Positions 18,889 to 27,369 of a stretch of 64,000 bases of DNA are shown piece by piece. A model generated the notes under the pieces. The model saw only the letters and a program-made list of their open reading frames with translations. It ran no database searches and was not told the origin of the DNA. Each line of letters begins with the position of its first letter. Position 1 is the stretch's first letter. Both the position numbers and the translations under genes were made by a program. The stretch lies in assembly GCA_910589155.1 (NCBI GenBank), contig CAJURY010000005.1, forward strand, positions 58,885 through 122,884, given 5' to 3'. This DNA is from an uncultured Oscillospiraceae bacterium (GTDB lineage: Bacteria; Bacillota; Clostridia; Oscillospirales; Oscillospiraceae).

Positions 18889-18917
18889 ATCTTAACACAT
18901 GTTTCACTGGATGTCAA
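18889..18917 (-). promoter_or_regulatory. Sigma-A-type promoter of the polysaccharide operon
   Basis: On the minus strand: -35 TTGACA (18912-18917), a 17-nt spacer, and -10 TAAGAT (18889-18894). Spacing is ideal and the -35 is a consensus match. It is oriented into the 17908-18621 gene and all following minus-strand genes. Confidence 0.8.
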
Positions 18918-19056
18918 TACTCTAATCCGTCATTCCACGACCATGTTTCGCAGATTTTTCGGTGAGGCGCAGCAGGCGACGGCTATGAAAATAAGCTCTT
19001 TGGCAAAGCAATTTTCACTGCGCAAAAAAACGTTGCCGATTCGCTTTCCTACGGAC

Positions 19057-19875
19057 TTATTGCGGCTTGGGCAACAAGCGAACCAGGACAACTTCCGGGG
19101 GATTGAAAACTCTTGGCAGATAGTCCTGCCTGAGCCCCCGACTGACAACCAGCTTTGTCTTGCCCAAATCGTATAAGCCCCCTGCGTACTTGGGTAGCAG
19201 CCCCTGTCCCGGCGCGTACAGCCCGTTTATCAGCCCCGGTAGCCGCCACTGCCCACCGTGAGCATGACCGCTGACCACCAAATCATACCCGGAACGCCTG
19301 AAATCCGCCGTATACTCCGGTCTGTGGCACAAGAGCACGCCGAAGCAGCCCTTCGGCCTTTGCGCAAAGCACCGTTCCCGTTGAGCTTCCCAGTCATTTT
19401 CATACGGCTCAAACTGACTGTTGTCATAGCCGCCAACGGCAATGGTCTGCCCTTTCAGGCAAAGTTTTTGCACATCGCCTTCCAGCGCCTGTACGCCATA
19501 AGCCCGGATAAGCGACTTCATCTCCGCCACCGCCGCATTCCGAAACTCATGGTTCCCTGCCGAAAAGTAGCAGGGGTATTCCCTGCCCACAGCCCGCAGC
19601 AAATCCCAGGAACCTTTCCAACTGATCTTATCATCCAAAATATCCCCAGGCAGCAAAATCGCGTCCGGCTTTGCCTGTTTGATTTTTTCAAGCAGCCGGC
19701 GCTGTTTTTCGCCGTACGCAATACCATGGAGATCGGAAACGACTCCAAGCCGGACTTCCCGCTCCACTTTCGGGGTTTCGATGTCATACGTTCGCAACGT
19801 CAAGGGGGCAGAGGCCGCCAGCCCTATCCCGCCGCCCAGCATAACGGCAGCGGCAAGCCATTGTAGTTGTTTCAA
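19057..19875 (-). CDS. Membrane-tethered metallophosphoesterase (YkuE-like)
   Basis: A 272-residue calcineurin-like phosphoesterase with an N-terminal membrane/signal segment (WLAAAVMLGGGIGLAASAP). Its metal-site motifs come in order: VVSDLHG, LPGDILDD, SAGNHEFRN, LLCHRPEY and VVSGHAHGGQW. That is the complete DxH-GD-GNHE-H-GHxH set. Relatives act outside the membrane on phospholipid or lipid-A-like substrates, or UDP-sugar diphosphates, so the real substrate is uncertain. GC content is visibly higher than in the adjacent polysaccharide locus, marking the start of core chromosome. Confidence 0.88.
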   Translation of the reverse strand: MKQLQWLAAAVMLGGGIGLAASAPLTLRTYDIETPKVEREVRLGVVSDLHGIAYGEKQRRLLEKIKQAKPDAILLPGDILDDKISWKGSWDLLRAVGREYPCYFSAGNHEFRNAAVAEMKSLIRAYGVQALEGDVQKLCLKGQTIAVGGYDNSQFEPYENDWEAQRERCFAQRPKGCFGVLLCHRPEYTADFRRSGYDLVVSGHAHGGQWRLPGLINGLYAPGQGLLPKYAGGLYDLGKTKLVVSRGLRQDYLPRVFNPPEVVLVRLLPKPQ

Positions 19876-20024
19876 AGCGTCCCCTCCAGAAAATTTTTGT
19901 ATGACTCAGTATAGCAGATAATTTTGAAAAAGCAAGCCGGCGACCGATGCAAAAAACATGGGCCAGGAGGCAACTTTTTCCATCTCCTTCATATGCATAG
20001 TAACAGCGAAGGGAGTGGACAAAT

Positions 20025-21530
20025 TTGCAACACCAAACCAAAAAGACTGCCCATACCATTATTTACAGCGCGATTCTACTAACTGGCGTGAATTTGCTGC
20101 TGCGATTGGTGGGCATGGGCTTTCAAGTCTATCTGTCCGGGCGCATCGGCGCGGCAGGCATCGGCCTTTTACAGCTTATTTTATCCGTAACAACACTGTT
20201 TATGACTGCCGCCATCGCCGGCATTCGCACGACTACCATGTACCTTTCCGCTGAGGCGTTGGGCAAAAACCGCCCCGGCGCGGTGGGCAGAGTGCTTTCC
20301 GGGTGCTTTTTGTACAGCATCGTTTGCAGCAGCGCCGTGGCGCTGGGCGTGGTTTATTTTGCTCCCGTCATATCTTTGCAATGGATTGGCAACGCTGGCG
20401 CGGAACCCTCTTTGCGGATTTTTGCGGCGTTTTTGCCCCTGACCTGCCTGTGCGGAGTCATGACCGGCTATTTTACAGCAGCAAACCGCATCAAGGCTCT
20501 GGCCGCCGTGGAATTTGTGGAACAGTTTCTTTCCATTGGGCTGACTGTGGCTTTGCTGCACACAGCCGCGCATAAGGGAGTCGCCTATTCCTGCGCGGCC
20601 GTGGTAGCTGGCAGCAGCTTGTCCTCTGTTTTTACCCTTTTCTGCCTGCTGTATCTGCGCCGACGAGAACCAAAGCCTAAGCCGGAGCCGCCGGAACCTC
20701 TGGCAAAAAAGCTTCTGAAAGCCGCCGTTCCCCTTGCCATTGCGGACAATCTGCGTATGGGACTTTCCACCATCGAAAACCTGATTATCCCAAGGCGATT
20801 GGGGCTGTATCCCGGCGTTGTGGATCCCCTCGCCAGCTACGGCACTGTCTGCGGCATGGTGTTTCCAGTTTTGATGTTCCCCACCGCGCTGCTTTTTGGT
20901 CTGGCGGAGCTTCTTATTCCAGAGCTTTCCAGATGTCTGGCCGGAAAACGGATGCCTCGCATTCGTTATCTCACCGCAAGAGGCCTGCGGGTCGCGCTGC
21001 TTTTTGGCCTGGCCTGCGGCGGTATCTTGTTTTTGACGGCGGATTCTTTGGGAATGCTGCTGTACAACAGCCCGGAAGCCGGCAGATATCTTCGATTGTT
21101 TGCGCCCCTTGCCCCTATGCTTTACACCGACGCGATTACAGACGCCATGACCAAGGGGTTGGGGCAGCAGGTCGCCTGCGTTCGCTATAACATTCTGACT
21201 TCCTTTTTAGACGTGGTTTTTCTATGGATTTTGCTGCCCAAATACGGCATTGGCGGGTATTATTGCAGCTTTGTCGTCACCCACGCCCTCAATTTTTGCC
21301 TGAGTATTCAGCGGTTGCTCCGGGTTACAAAGCTGCGTCCCCGGTTAAAGCGTCCAGTGAGCGCTTTGCTAGCCGCCGGCGCATCCTTGTTTATTTGCGG
21401 TACATTTTTAACCGCGCCGCTTTTGCAGTGCGGTTGCTTCCTGGTGCTCTTTTTTGGTTTTTCCAGTTTGCTGGGTCTTATCCGCGCCGGGGATTTTACC
21501 TGGCTAAAAACTTTGATTCATCTCCATTGA
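20025..21530 (+). CDS. SpoVB/MurJ-like MOP-family lipid flippase
   Basis: A 501-residue multi-pass membrane protein (about 14 helices) beginning with a TTG start behind AGGGAGTGG. The start HTIIYSAILLTGVNLLLRLV and VYLSGRIGAAGIGLLQLI match stage V sporulation protein B family members. These translocate lipid-linked precursors for spore cortex or cell-wall synthesis. It is transcribed divergently from the metallophosphoesterase gene. The presence of a SpoVB-like gene suits a spore-forming Clostridia, though the family also occurs in non-sporulators. Confidence 0.88.
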   Translation: MQHQTKKTAHTIIYSAILLTGVNLLLRLVGMGFQVYLSGRIGAAGIGLLQLILSVTTLFMTAAIAGIRTTTMYLSAEALGKNRPGAVGRVLSGCFLYSIVCSSAVALGVVYFAPVISLQWIGNAGAEPSLRIFAAFLPLTCLCGVMTGYFTAANRIKALAAVEFVEQFLSIGLTVALLHTAAHKGVAYSCAAVVAGSSLSSVFTLFCLLYLRRREPKPKPEPPEPLAKKLLKAAVPLAIADNLRMGLSTIENLIIPRRLGLYPGVVDPLASYGTVCGMVFPVLMFPTALLFGLAELLIPELSRCLAGKRMPRIRYLTARGLRVALLFGLACGGILFLTADSLGMLLYNSPEAGRYLRLFAPLAPMLYTDAITDAMTKGLGQQVACVRYNILTSFLDVVFLWILLPKYGIGGYYCSFVVTHALNFCLSIQRLLRVTKLRPRLKRPVSALLAAGASLFICGTFLTAPLLQCGCFLVLFFGFSSLLGLIRAGDFTWLKTLIHLH

Positions 21531-21587
21531 CATCGGGTTTCAGGGGACATATAATAAATTTACTTTCACGAAAGCGAGGAATTTTCA

Positions 21588-22610
21588 ATGATTTCCTTCC
21601 GAAACGACTACGCCCAGGGCGCGCATCCTGCGGTTTTGGACGCGCTGCTGCGCACCAATCTGGAATCCACCCCCGGTTACGGCGAGGACCGCTACTGCCA
21701 GCAGGCGGCGCAAACCGTTCGCTCCCGCTTTGCCTGCCCACAGGCGGACGTACATTTTCTGGTCGGGGGCACCCAGACGAATTTTACCGCCATTGCCGCC
21801 TTTCTCCGGCCGTGGGAAGCGGTCATCGCAGCGGATACCGGGCACATTGCCGTTCATGAAACCGGCGCGGTGGAAGCCAGAGGGCACAAGGTACTTACCG
21901 CGCCCCATGTAAACGGCAAGCTGACCCCAGAGGCAATCCGCGAGGTCTGCGCCGCACATGCCGCCGGGAATCCCGGCCACATGGTTCTGCCGAAAATGGT
22001 TTATATCTCCGACGCCACGGAGCTGGGCACGATTTATTCCAAAATAGAGCTGGAAGCCCTGCGGACAGTCTGCGACCAGCTTGGCTTGTATCTCTACCTG
22101 GACGGCGCAAGAATGGGCGCTGCCCTTACAGCGGAAGGAAACGACCTTCTCCCAAAGGACTTTCCCAGACTTTGCGACGCTTTTTACATCGGCGGGACGA
22201 AAAACGGTCTGCTTTTTGGCGAGTGCCTGGTAATTGTCAACCAAGCGTTGCGGCCAAATTTCCGCTTCGCTTTGAAGCAGGGCGGCGGGATGCTGGCCAA
22301 AGGGCGGCTTTTGGGGCTGCAATTTCAGGCGATTTTAGAAAACGACCTCTGGCTGAAGCTGGCGCGCCACGCCAATTTCCAGGCGCAGCGGCTCCAAGCA
22401 GGGGTCTTGCAGGCGGGCTATAGCTTGTACATTTCCTCCCCTACCAATCAGATTTTCCCCATTTTTTCTAAGGAAAAGCTTGCCCGGTTGGAGCAAAGCT
22501 TCTCTTTTGAATTTACCCAGCGCATAGACGAATCCCACGACGCCATTCGACTAGTTACATCGTGGGCAACGGAACCTACTTGGGTAGACGCATTTCTTGC
22601 CGCAATCTAA
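21588..22610 (+). CDS. Low-specificity L-threonine aldolase
   Basis: A PLP-dependent enzyme of 340 residues that cleaves threonine (and related beta-hydroxy amino acids) to glycine and an aldehyde. Key features are FLVGGTQTNFTAI near residue 60, LYLDGARMGAAL (the Asp on the pyridine nitrogen) and YIGGTKNGLLFGE, with the Schiff-base Lys. GCGAGGA lies about 9 nt before the ATG. It is followed by a hairpin terminator. It is probably transcribed with, or just after, the SpoVB-like gene. Confidence 0.92.
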   Translation: MISFRNDYAQGAHPAVLDALLRTNLESTPGYGEDRYCQQAAQTVRSRFACPQADVHFLVGGTQTNFTAIAAFLRPWEAVIAADTGHIAVHETGAVEARGHKVLTAPHVNGKLTPEAIREVCAAHAAGNPGHMVLPKMVYISDATELGTIYSKIELEALRTVCDQLGLYLYLDGARMGAALTAEGNDLLPKDFPRLCDAFYIGGTKNGLLFGECLVIVNQALRPNFRFALKQGGGMLAKGRLLGLQFQAILENDLWLKLARHANFQAQRLQAGVLQAGYSLYISSPTNQIFPIFSKEKLARLEQSFSFEFTQRIDESHDAIRLVTSWATEPTWVDAFLAAI

Positions 22611-22633
22611 ACGGGCAATCAGTTAGAAACAAA

Positions 22634-22664
22634 GCAAGCGGATCTTTGTGATGCGCCCGCTTTT
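22634..22664 (+). terminator. Intrinsic terminator after the threonine aldolase gene
   Basis: An imperfect hairpin GCAAGCGGATC-TTTGT-GATGCGCCCGC followed by TTTT, 24 nt after the stop codon. Its right arm is identical to that of the hairpin at 23111-23136. Confidence 0.65.
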
Positions 22665-23110
22665 CAGACTGTCAAAAACGTACATTTTCAAATACGAAAA
22701 TGCATAATCCGTAATAGCAACTTGCAAAAAGTACAATTTGTAATTTTTGCATGGTAGTGCGAGGCGGCATTGCTGGCAGTCATTGAAACGCAACTGCTGT
22801 CAGATTTTGCAAGGTAACGGTCGCTCGGGGGGCGCGCGGGCGCGCCGTTGGTAACGACACGCTGTGGGTAAGACGGCGCGTAACGAGTTTCAGCCTTGCA
22901 ATGTGATTCAAACGCACCGCCGCCCAGCCCCTATGGGTTCCGGGCCGCAGCCCGGCGGCTTTTGGTGACTTTTCGCCGGTGAAAAGTCACCCCCCCGGAG
23001 GGTATGGCACTTCAGTATAAGATAGCTGCAAGAATAAAAGAAAAAGGAAGGGTTTTACTTTCAAGCCTTCATCTTTTCCATGCATATTTAGTTTTTTGAC
23101 AGGTTGCCAA
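22665..23110. other. Gene-free, repeat-rich intergenic block
   Basis: About 450 bp with no convincing ORF on either strand, between two terminator hairpins that share the arm GATGCGCCCGC. Base composition changes sharply inside it: AT-rich at both ends and very GC-rich in the middle (GGGGGGCGCGCGGGCGCGCC near 22836). It contains the perfect inverted repeat listed separately. It could be a dispersed intergenic repeat unit or carry a small RNA ending at the 23111 hairpin. Neither can be shown from one copy. Confidence 0.4.
22964..22991. repeat. Perfect 11-bp inverted repeat
   Basis: GGTGACTTTTC - GCCGGT - GAAAAGTCACC: two perfectly complementary 11-bp arms with a 6-nt loop, in a gene-free region. 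It has no T-run after it, so it is not an obvious terminator. Palindromes of this kind are often dispersed repeats in gut Clostridia. Confidence 0.7.
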
Positions 23111-23141
23111 GCGAGCGCATCTTGCGATGCGCCCGCTTTTT
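23111..23141 (+). terminator. Strong hairpin with T-run
   Basis: GCGAGCGCATC-TTGC-GATGCGCCCGC followed by TTTTT on the plus strand, with one mismatch in an 11-bp stem. There is no plus-strand gene immediately before it other than the aldolase 500 nt away. It therefore either ends a small transcript from the intergenic block or is part of a duplicated terminator. The stem would also form in minus-strand transcripts from vanY, but without a U-tract there. Confidence 0.7.
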
Positions 23142-23156
23142 ATGTATTTTGCAGCT

Positions 23157-23966
23157 TTAACCGCTGATTTCCTCCAGATACTCCTCCAGACAAACGCCCA
23201 TATCGTGCATCTCAGCCGCCGCCTCCTTGCCCACATAGCGGTAATGCCACGGCTCGTAAATAATGCCTGTAATCTCGCTTTTATCAGATGGATAACGTAA
23301 AACAAAGCCGTATTCCCAGCTATGGGCAAGGAGCCACTTCTGCACGGCTGTTTCCTCCTGCGTGCGATCCAAACGCTGATTGTCAACGTCTACAATGTCC
23401 AATGCCAGTCCCAACTGGTGTTCGCTGGTCCCGGGAACCGCAACAATCTTTCCCGCTTCTACCTCCGCCTGCTCTTGCGAAAATCCTTGGGCAAGAAATT
23501 CCCCCACCTTGTTCTGAAACAGCCGCGTCTGATCTTCCCAAGTGCGATAAGAAGAACATATCACCGGCGTGAGTCCCGCCGCCCGGCAATCGTCTATCAT
23601 GTTCTGCAAATCAGCATAGCACCGCCGATCCACCGCGTGGTAATTCACCAGCTCCGTCAAAGCGATTTCATAATCCTCCGGCAGCAGATTCCACTGGTTT
23701 ACCAACCGCAGATTCCATGCATTGGGATCCGGCTCTGCCGGCGGCATATCCGTTGCCTGCCGCTGTTTCCCAGTCGGCGGCACGGTTGCTTCTTCAGACG
23801 CATCCGGCAATGCGGCATCCTCCGCCAGTGCCCCGCGCGCTGCAAAGCCGCCGTAAAAAAGCGCGGCGGCACAAAGCAGGAAAATCACCGGCATATAACG
23901 CTTTCGTCTTTTCCTGCGCCTTACCGGGCGTTTAGCATTCTGTTTTACAGTTCCTTCCCATTGCAT
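23157..23966 (-). CDS. VanY-type D,D-carboxypeptidase (peptidoglycan)
   Basis: An approximately 269-residue membrane-anchored zinc peptidase that trims D-Ala from peptidoglycan stems. A very basic lead (RRRKRRKRYMP) precedes the helix VIFLLCAAALFYGGFAARG. The catalytic domain has SSYRTWEDQTRLFQ, PGTSEHQLGLALDIVD (zinc His and Asp) and IYEPWHYRYVG (Glu and second His). The ATG at 23966 is preferred because AGGAAGG precedes it. A longer frame to 24053 lacks such a site. It is the last gene of the two-component operon. Without vanH/A/X nearby it is more likely a wall-maintenance enzyme than vancomycin resistance. Confidence 0.9.
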   Translation of the reverse strand: MQWEGTVKQNAKRPVRRRKRRKRYMPVIFLLCAAALFYGGFAARGALAEDAALPDASEEATVPPTGKQRQATDMPPAEPDPNAWNLRLVNQWNLLPEDYEIALTELVNYHAVDRRCYADLQNMIDDCRAAGLTPVICSSYRTWEDQTRLFQNKVGEFLAQGFSQEQAEVEAGKIVAVPGTSEHQLGLALDIVDVDNQRLDRTQEETAVQKWLLAHSWEYGFVLRYPSDKSEITGIIYEPWHYRYVGKEAAAEMHDMGVCLEEYLEEISG

Positions 23967-24061
23967 TCCATATACCTTCCTGTTTGCTTGAAGTGCTGTA
24001 ATTGTAACCCCCGGATCACTGGAAATGTTATCTTTTTTGCATCGATTCGCCATCCATTGTT

Positions 24062-24784
24062 TTACATATTAAAGATAATGCAGTCTGGTTGCAGGATAAC
24101 CTGGATTTCGCAGGTTTCCGTCTCCCCTTCCTCCCCCAAAGTAAACGCTAAGGTAAACCAGGAGCTGTCTTCGCTTTGTGACAGGTCGCTTACCGTGAAG
24201 GTAGAAATACCATAATAATCTTCGCAAAACGCAGCCCACTTGTGGGCAAGCTCTTCCATTTCTTCCATAGATGTTACTTTAATCGCTTCACTTCCGTCAA
24301 ACCCATTCGCATAATCGCCGTGCAAAATGCCAAGCAATTTTCCCGTTGTATCGTCTACGCTGGCGTAACACCGCATATCTTTGTCTATCCAGGTATACTG
24401 CCATGCAATGGTAGAAACTTGCCAATCCTTTTCCGATACGTACAAATAAGCAATCGCTTCGCCGTCCGCAACCTCCACATTTTCCAATAGTCCCGCCTGC
24501 GTCATTTGCGCAACGGCTTCTTTTATGCTGTTTTCCACCTCCGGCGCCGTGAGGTTGGTTGCTCCATCCCACATCATCTGCAAATTTTGATAGGCGCACA
24601 TCTGCAAAATTTGTCCGATCCGCTGTTCCGCCCCTACAGGCAGACGCATTGCAGTTATGGTTCTTGTTTCCGATTTTCTTTCGGTAAAAGCATCCTGCAT
24701 TTGGGAAACCACATAAGGAAGCGCGGCGCTGCCCAGTATCAGTAACACCGCCAGAAACTGCGGCCATTTTTTCAGCTTTTTCAT
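24062..24784 (-). CDS. Membrane-anchored protein of unknown function in a two-component operon
   Basis: About 240 residues starting MKKLKKWPQFLAVLLILGSA, with one N-terminal membrane segment and an extracytoplasmic remainder. The remainder contains an acidic, Trp-rich middle (EKDWQVSTIAWQYTWIDKDM). I do not recognise a named domain. The ATG at 24784 overlaps the histidine kinase stop by 4 nt (ATGA), so it is translated with the sensor. A longer upstream frame is only an antisense-like extension. It may be an accessory sensor or wall-associated partner of VanY. Confidence 0.7.
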   Translation of the reverse strand: MKKLKKWPQFLAVLLILGSAALPYVVSQMQDAFTERKSETRTITAMRLPVGAEQRIGQILQMCAYQNLQMMWDGATNLTAPEVENSIKEAVAQMTQAGLLENVEVADGEAIAYLYVSEKDWQVSTIAWQYTWIDKDMRCYASVDDTTGKLLGILHGDYANGFDGSEAIKVTSMEEMEELAHKWAAFCEDYYGISTFTVSDLSQSEDSSWFTLAFTLGEEGETETCEIQVILQPDCIIFNM

Positions 24785-26181
24785 GCCCGGCCTCCTCTCA
24801 GCTCTACTGTGGCGCATACGCCCCCTTCCGGGCGGTTTTCCAAACATATCGTTCCATGATGCAGCGACGCAATTTCCTGACACAGGGAAAGCCCCAAACC
24901 AAAGCCCCCCTGCTCTCTGGAGCGCGCCTTATCGACCCGGTAAAAGGCTTCCGTTAAATGCGCCAACGCTTCCGGCGGGATCCCGCGGCCATTGTCCAAT
25001 ACCTGAACGCGGCAGCCGTCTTTCAGCATTTCCAGGCAAAACGCAATATGACCGCCGCAATCCATAGCCTTTTGGGCGTTGTCCGCCAGATTCAGCAGCA
25101 GCGACCACACCAGATCCGGCTCCAAATAGCATGCTCCATCCTCGCACTGGCAGGAAATGACAATGCCCTTTGCCGCGTATAACGGCTTTAGCCGTTCCGT
25201 CAGCTCCTCCACCAGCGCCGCCGGGCAAATGGGGGTTAAAGGAATGTCTTTTTGCTTTAAGACCAGCAACTCCAGCAGTTTTTTTGAAAGATTCTCCAGC
25301 CGCTTGCCTTCCGAATAAATATACCCCGCCGCTTCTGTCTGTTCCTCCTGGGTAAGCGTTCCGCTGCGCAGCAGCTCCGCATAGCCAATGAGCGCGGTCA
25401 TAGGCGTTTTCATTTCATGGGCAAAGCTGCCCACAAAGCGCTCCTGCCGCTTCACCGCCCCGCGCAATTCCACCACCGTTTTTTCCATCCGCGCCGCCAT
25501 TGTATTAAAATCCTGAGCAACCTGCCCAATTTCATCTAGTGAGCGGAGGCGAATGCGGCTGGAAAACTTTCCCCCGGCGATGGCGCGGGATACGCGGGAA
25601 AGGCTAACCAGAGGCAAGGTCAAAAGCCGCGCCGCCGCATAAGACAAAATCGCGCACAGTATGGCCAGCAGGGAAAAAATCTGCAAAAAAGTACGAAGCT
25701 GTCCCTGCCGCATGGTATAAAGGGCAGAAATATCATAAGCAATCTGTAAATACAGCATATCTTCTCCCATGACCGCGCCGCCGGAAAGGAACAGATAGCG
25801 GTCACCGGCGTCATCCCCGGCAATCTGTATGACGCAATTGCCTGCTGTAAGCGCGCCGGTATCCGGGAACTGCAAAAAAGCGGTCTCGGAGCGGTAAAGC
25901 ACTTTTTCCTCTGTAGAAAAACGCAGCGTCGCCCAGTCAGACCGGTTCTGCTCAAACATCAAACGCACCGTATCCGCAAGCTCCTCTAATTGCAAATAGG
26001 GGTTCATGCCGCTTACCATCTGAACCGTTCCCCAGGCTGTACAATACATCTCGAATGCCGTATCTTTTTCCCGCTCCAGAGAGTCCCCAAAGGATTTTGC
26101 AATCAGCAAGCTGCCCCCTGCGCCAAACAGCACAGAAAGCAGCGCCAACATACAAATCGCAATTTTCATACTGAATCTCAT
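24781..26181 (-). CDS. Sensor histidine kinase
   Basis: A 466-residue class I kinase. It has an N-terminal helix (IAICMLALLSVLFGAGGSLL), an extracytoplasmic sensor of about 120 residues, and a second helix (IFSLLAILCAILSYAAARLL). Then come a HAMP linker, HisKA with SFAHEMKTPMTALIGYAELL (phospho-His) and HATPase with NLADNAQKAMD, VLDNGRGIPPEAL and GFGLGLSLCQEI. It partners with the response regulator just upstream, whose stop overlaps its start by 4 nt. Context suggests it controls the downstream VanY gene and thus senses an envelope condition. Confidence 0.93.
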   Translation of the reverse strand: MRFSMKIAICMLALLSVLFGAGGSLLIAKSFGDSLEREKDTAFEMYCTAWGTVQMVSGMNPYLQLEELADTVRLMFEQNRSDWATLRFSTEEKVLYRSETAFLQFPDTGALTAGNCVIQIAGDDAGDRYLFLSGGAVMGEDMLYLQIAYDISALYTMRQGQLRTFLQIFSLLAILCAILSYAAARLLTLPLVSLSRVSRAIAGGKFSSRIRLRSLDEIGQVAQDFNTMAARMEKTVVELRGAVKRQERFVGSFAHEMKTPMTALIGYAELLRSGTLTQEEQTEAAGYIYSEGKRLENLSKKLLELLVLKQKDIPLTPICPAALVEELTERLKPLYAAKGIVISCQCEDGACYLEPDLVWSLLLNLADNAQKAMDCGGHIAFCLEMLKDGCRVQVLDNGRGIPPEALAHLTEAFYRVDKARSREQGGFGLGLSLCQEIASLHHGTICLENRPEGGVCATVELRGGRA

Positions 26182-26843
26182 GGATCGACCTCCAGCCGAT
26201 ACCCAACTTTATTGACCGCCTTCAAAACCTTTTCCCAGCCGACTTTTTTGCGCATCCGCTGCACGTGCAAGTCCACTGCCTTGCTGCCGAAGGGGTATTC
26301 GCCGCCCCATACCCGCTCGTAAATGGTCTCGCGATACATTGCTCTGTGGGGATTGCGGGCAAACAGCAGCAACAGCTCATACTCTGTTCTGGTTAAGCTG
26401 ATTTCTGTTCCGTCCCGCCAAACCTGCATAGAGCAGGTATCAATTTCCAGTCCGTCAATGCGCAGAACCATATCGCATTTCTGATACCGGCGCAGCACAA
26501 CATCCACCCGCGCAAGAAGTTCAATCACTTCAAAGGGCTTCACAATATAGTCCTCCGCACCCAGGCGCAGCCCCCGCACCCGATCCGCTACGGAGTCTCT
26601 TGCCGTAATGAAAATCACAGGAATTTCCAAGGGACGTATATATTCCATCAGTTCGAAGCCGTCTACATGAGGAAGCATCACATCCAGCAAGATTAAATCA
26701 AACTGATTTTCCTCCAAAAGATCCGCCGCGCTTGCCCCGTCAAAAGCGCAGGTGCAGCTATACCCTTCCCGCGTGAGGCTCATGCGAATCAAATTGGAAA
26801 TCGGTTTTTCATCTTCCACAATTAAAATACGTATCAAGGCCAT
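26178..26843 (-). CDS. OmpR/PhoB-family response regulator
   Basis: A 221-residue regulator. The receiver domain has IRILIVEDEKPISNLI (acidic pocket), DLILLDVMLPHVDGFELM (phospho-Asp), and conserved T and K in VIFITARDSV and DYIVKPFEV. The C-terminal winged helix has SLTRTEYELLLLFARNPH and VDLHVQRMRKKVG. It is the first gene of the RR-HK-unknown-vanY operon. The start may be the TTG at 26837 rather than the ATG at 26843, because the GGGGGG ribosome site is too close to the ATG. Confidence 0.94.
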   Translation of the reverse strand: MALIRILIVEDEKPISNLIRMSLTREGYSCTCAFDGASAADLLEENQFDLILLDVMLPHVDGFELMEYIRPLEIPVIFITARDSVADRVRGLRLGAEDYIVKPFEVIELLARVDVVLRRYQKCDMVLRIDGLEIDTCSMQVWRDGTEISLTRTEYELLLLFARNPHRAMYRETIYERVWGGEYPFGSKAVDLHVQRMRKKVGWEKVLKAVNKVGYRLEVDP

Positions 26844-27072
26844 CCCCCCTTTTTATTATTACACGATTTTTGCATCAAAACGGCAACGACCGCAGGTGAT
26901 TTTGTATTTTATTCTACCATTCCGGGTGGAAAATAACAATACCGCAGACGAATTTTCGCTCCCGGCACATAGCGTTGAAAATAGATTTTGGGGTGGACTT
27001 TTAAGGGCGTTCCTGTTTTGATTATTTTATACATGTAAAAACTGCGCGCGCAAAAAATATAGAATTGAGGAG

Positions 27073-27366
27073 ATGCAAACGACTGAGCTTGAGAAAATTG
27101 AGCGGGCGAAAACTTATATGGACAAGCTTGCCAACGGGATGAACCCCCTGGATGATTCAATGGTTCCTGAAGCAGAACTGATTAACAACGTCCATTTGTC
27201 GAGATATTTTTTCTTTATTCCTGATGCGTTGCGGCAGGTAATTGCAAAGGGCGGAACCTTGGCACCAGTAAATGCGAAAAAGATAAAGAAAGTACCGTTG
27301 GAAATTTTATTTGAAAAAGAGAGCAATTTGTATACAGGGCGCTCCTTGCTGATGCGGAGGTGCTGA
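27073..27366 (+). pseudogene. Conserved Clostridia hypothetical protein, N-terminal fragment at the mobile-region boundary
   Basis: A 97-residue frame, MQTTELEKIERAKTYMDKLA then INNVHLSRYFFFIPDALRQV. I recall this as a short conserved domain in many gut Clostridia proteins of roughly twice this length. After about residue 87 (ESNLY) the family-like pattern is lost and the frame runs into prophage sequence. That makes about 27330 the left edge of the inserted material. The GAGGAG site directly abuts the ATG. No function is known to me. Confidence 0.55.
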
Positions 27367-27369
27367 CAG

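Noticed and set aside
22800..22990. GC-rich stretch considered as a structured RNA gene or rRNA/tRNA fragment
   Set aside because: No tRNA cloverleaf, rRNA motif or known ncRNA signature could be recognised. It is reported only as an unexplained repeat-rich gap.
24784..24883. N-terminal extension (MSGNCVAASWNDMFGK...) of the 24062 gene
   Set aside because: It overlaps the histidine kinase coding region in another frame and lacks a ribosome site, whereas the ATG at 24784 begins a clear membrane anchor and overlaps the kinase stop by 4 nt.
23157..26843. Vancomycin-resistance operon
   Set aside because: VanY and a two-component pair are present, but no VanH, VanA/B-type ligase or VanX is found. 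VanY-type carboxypeptidases with a regulator pair are common outside resistance clusters.
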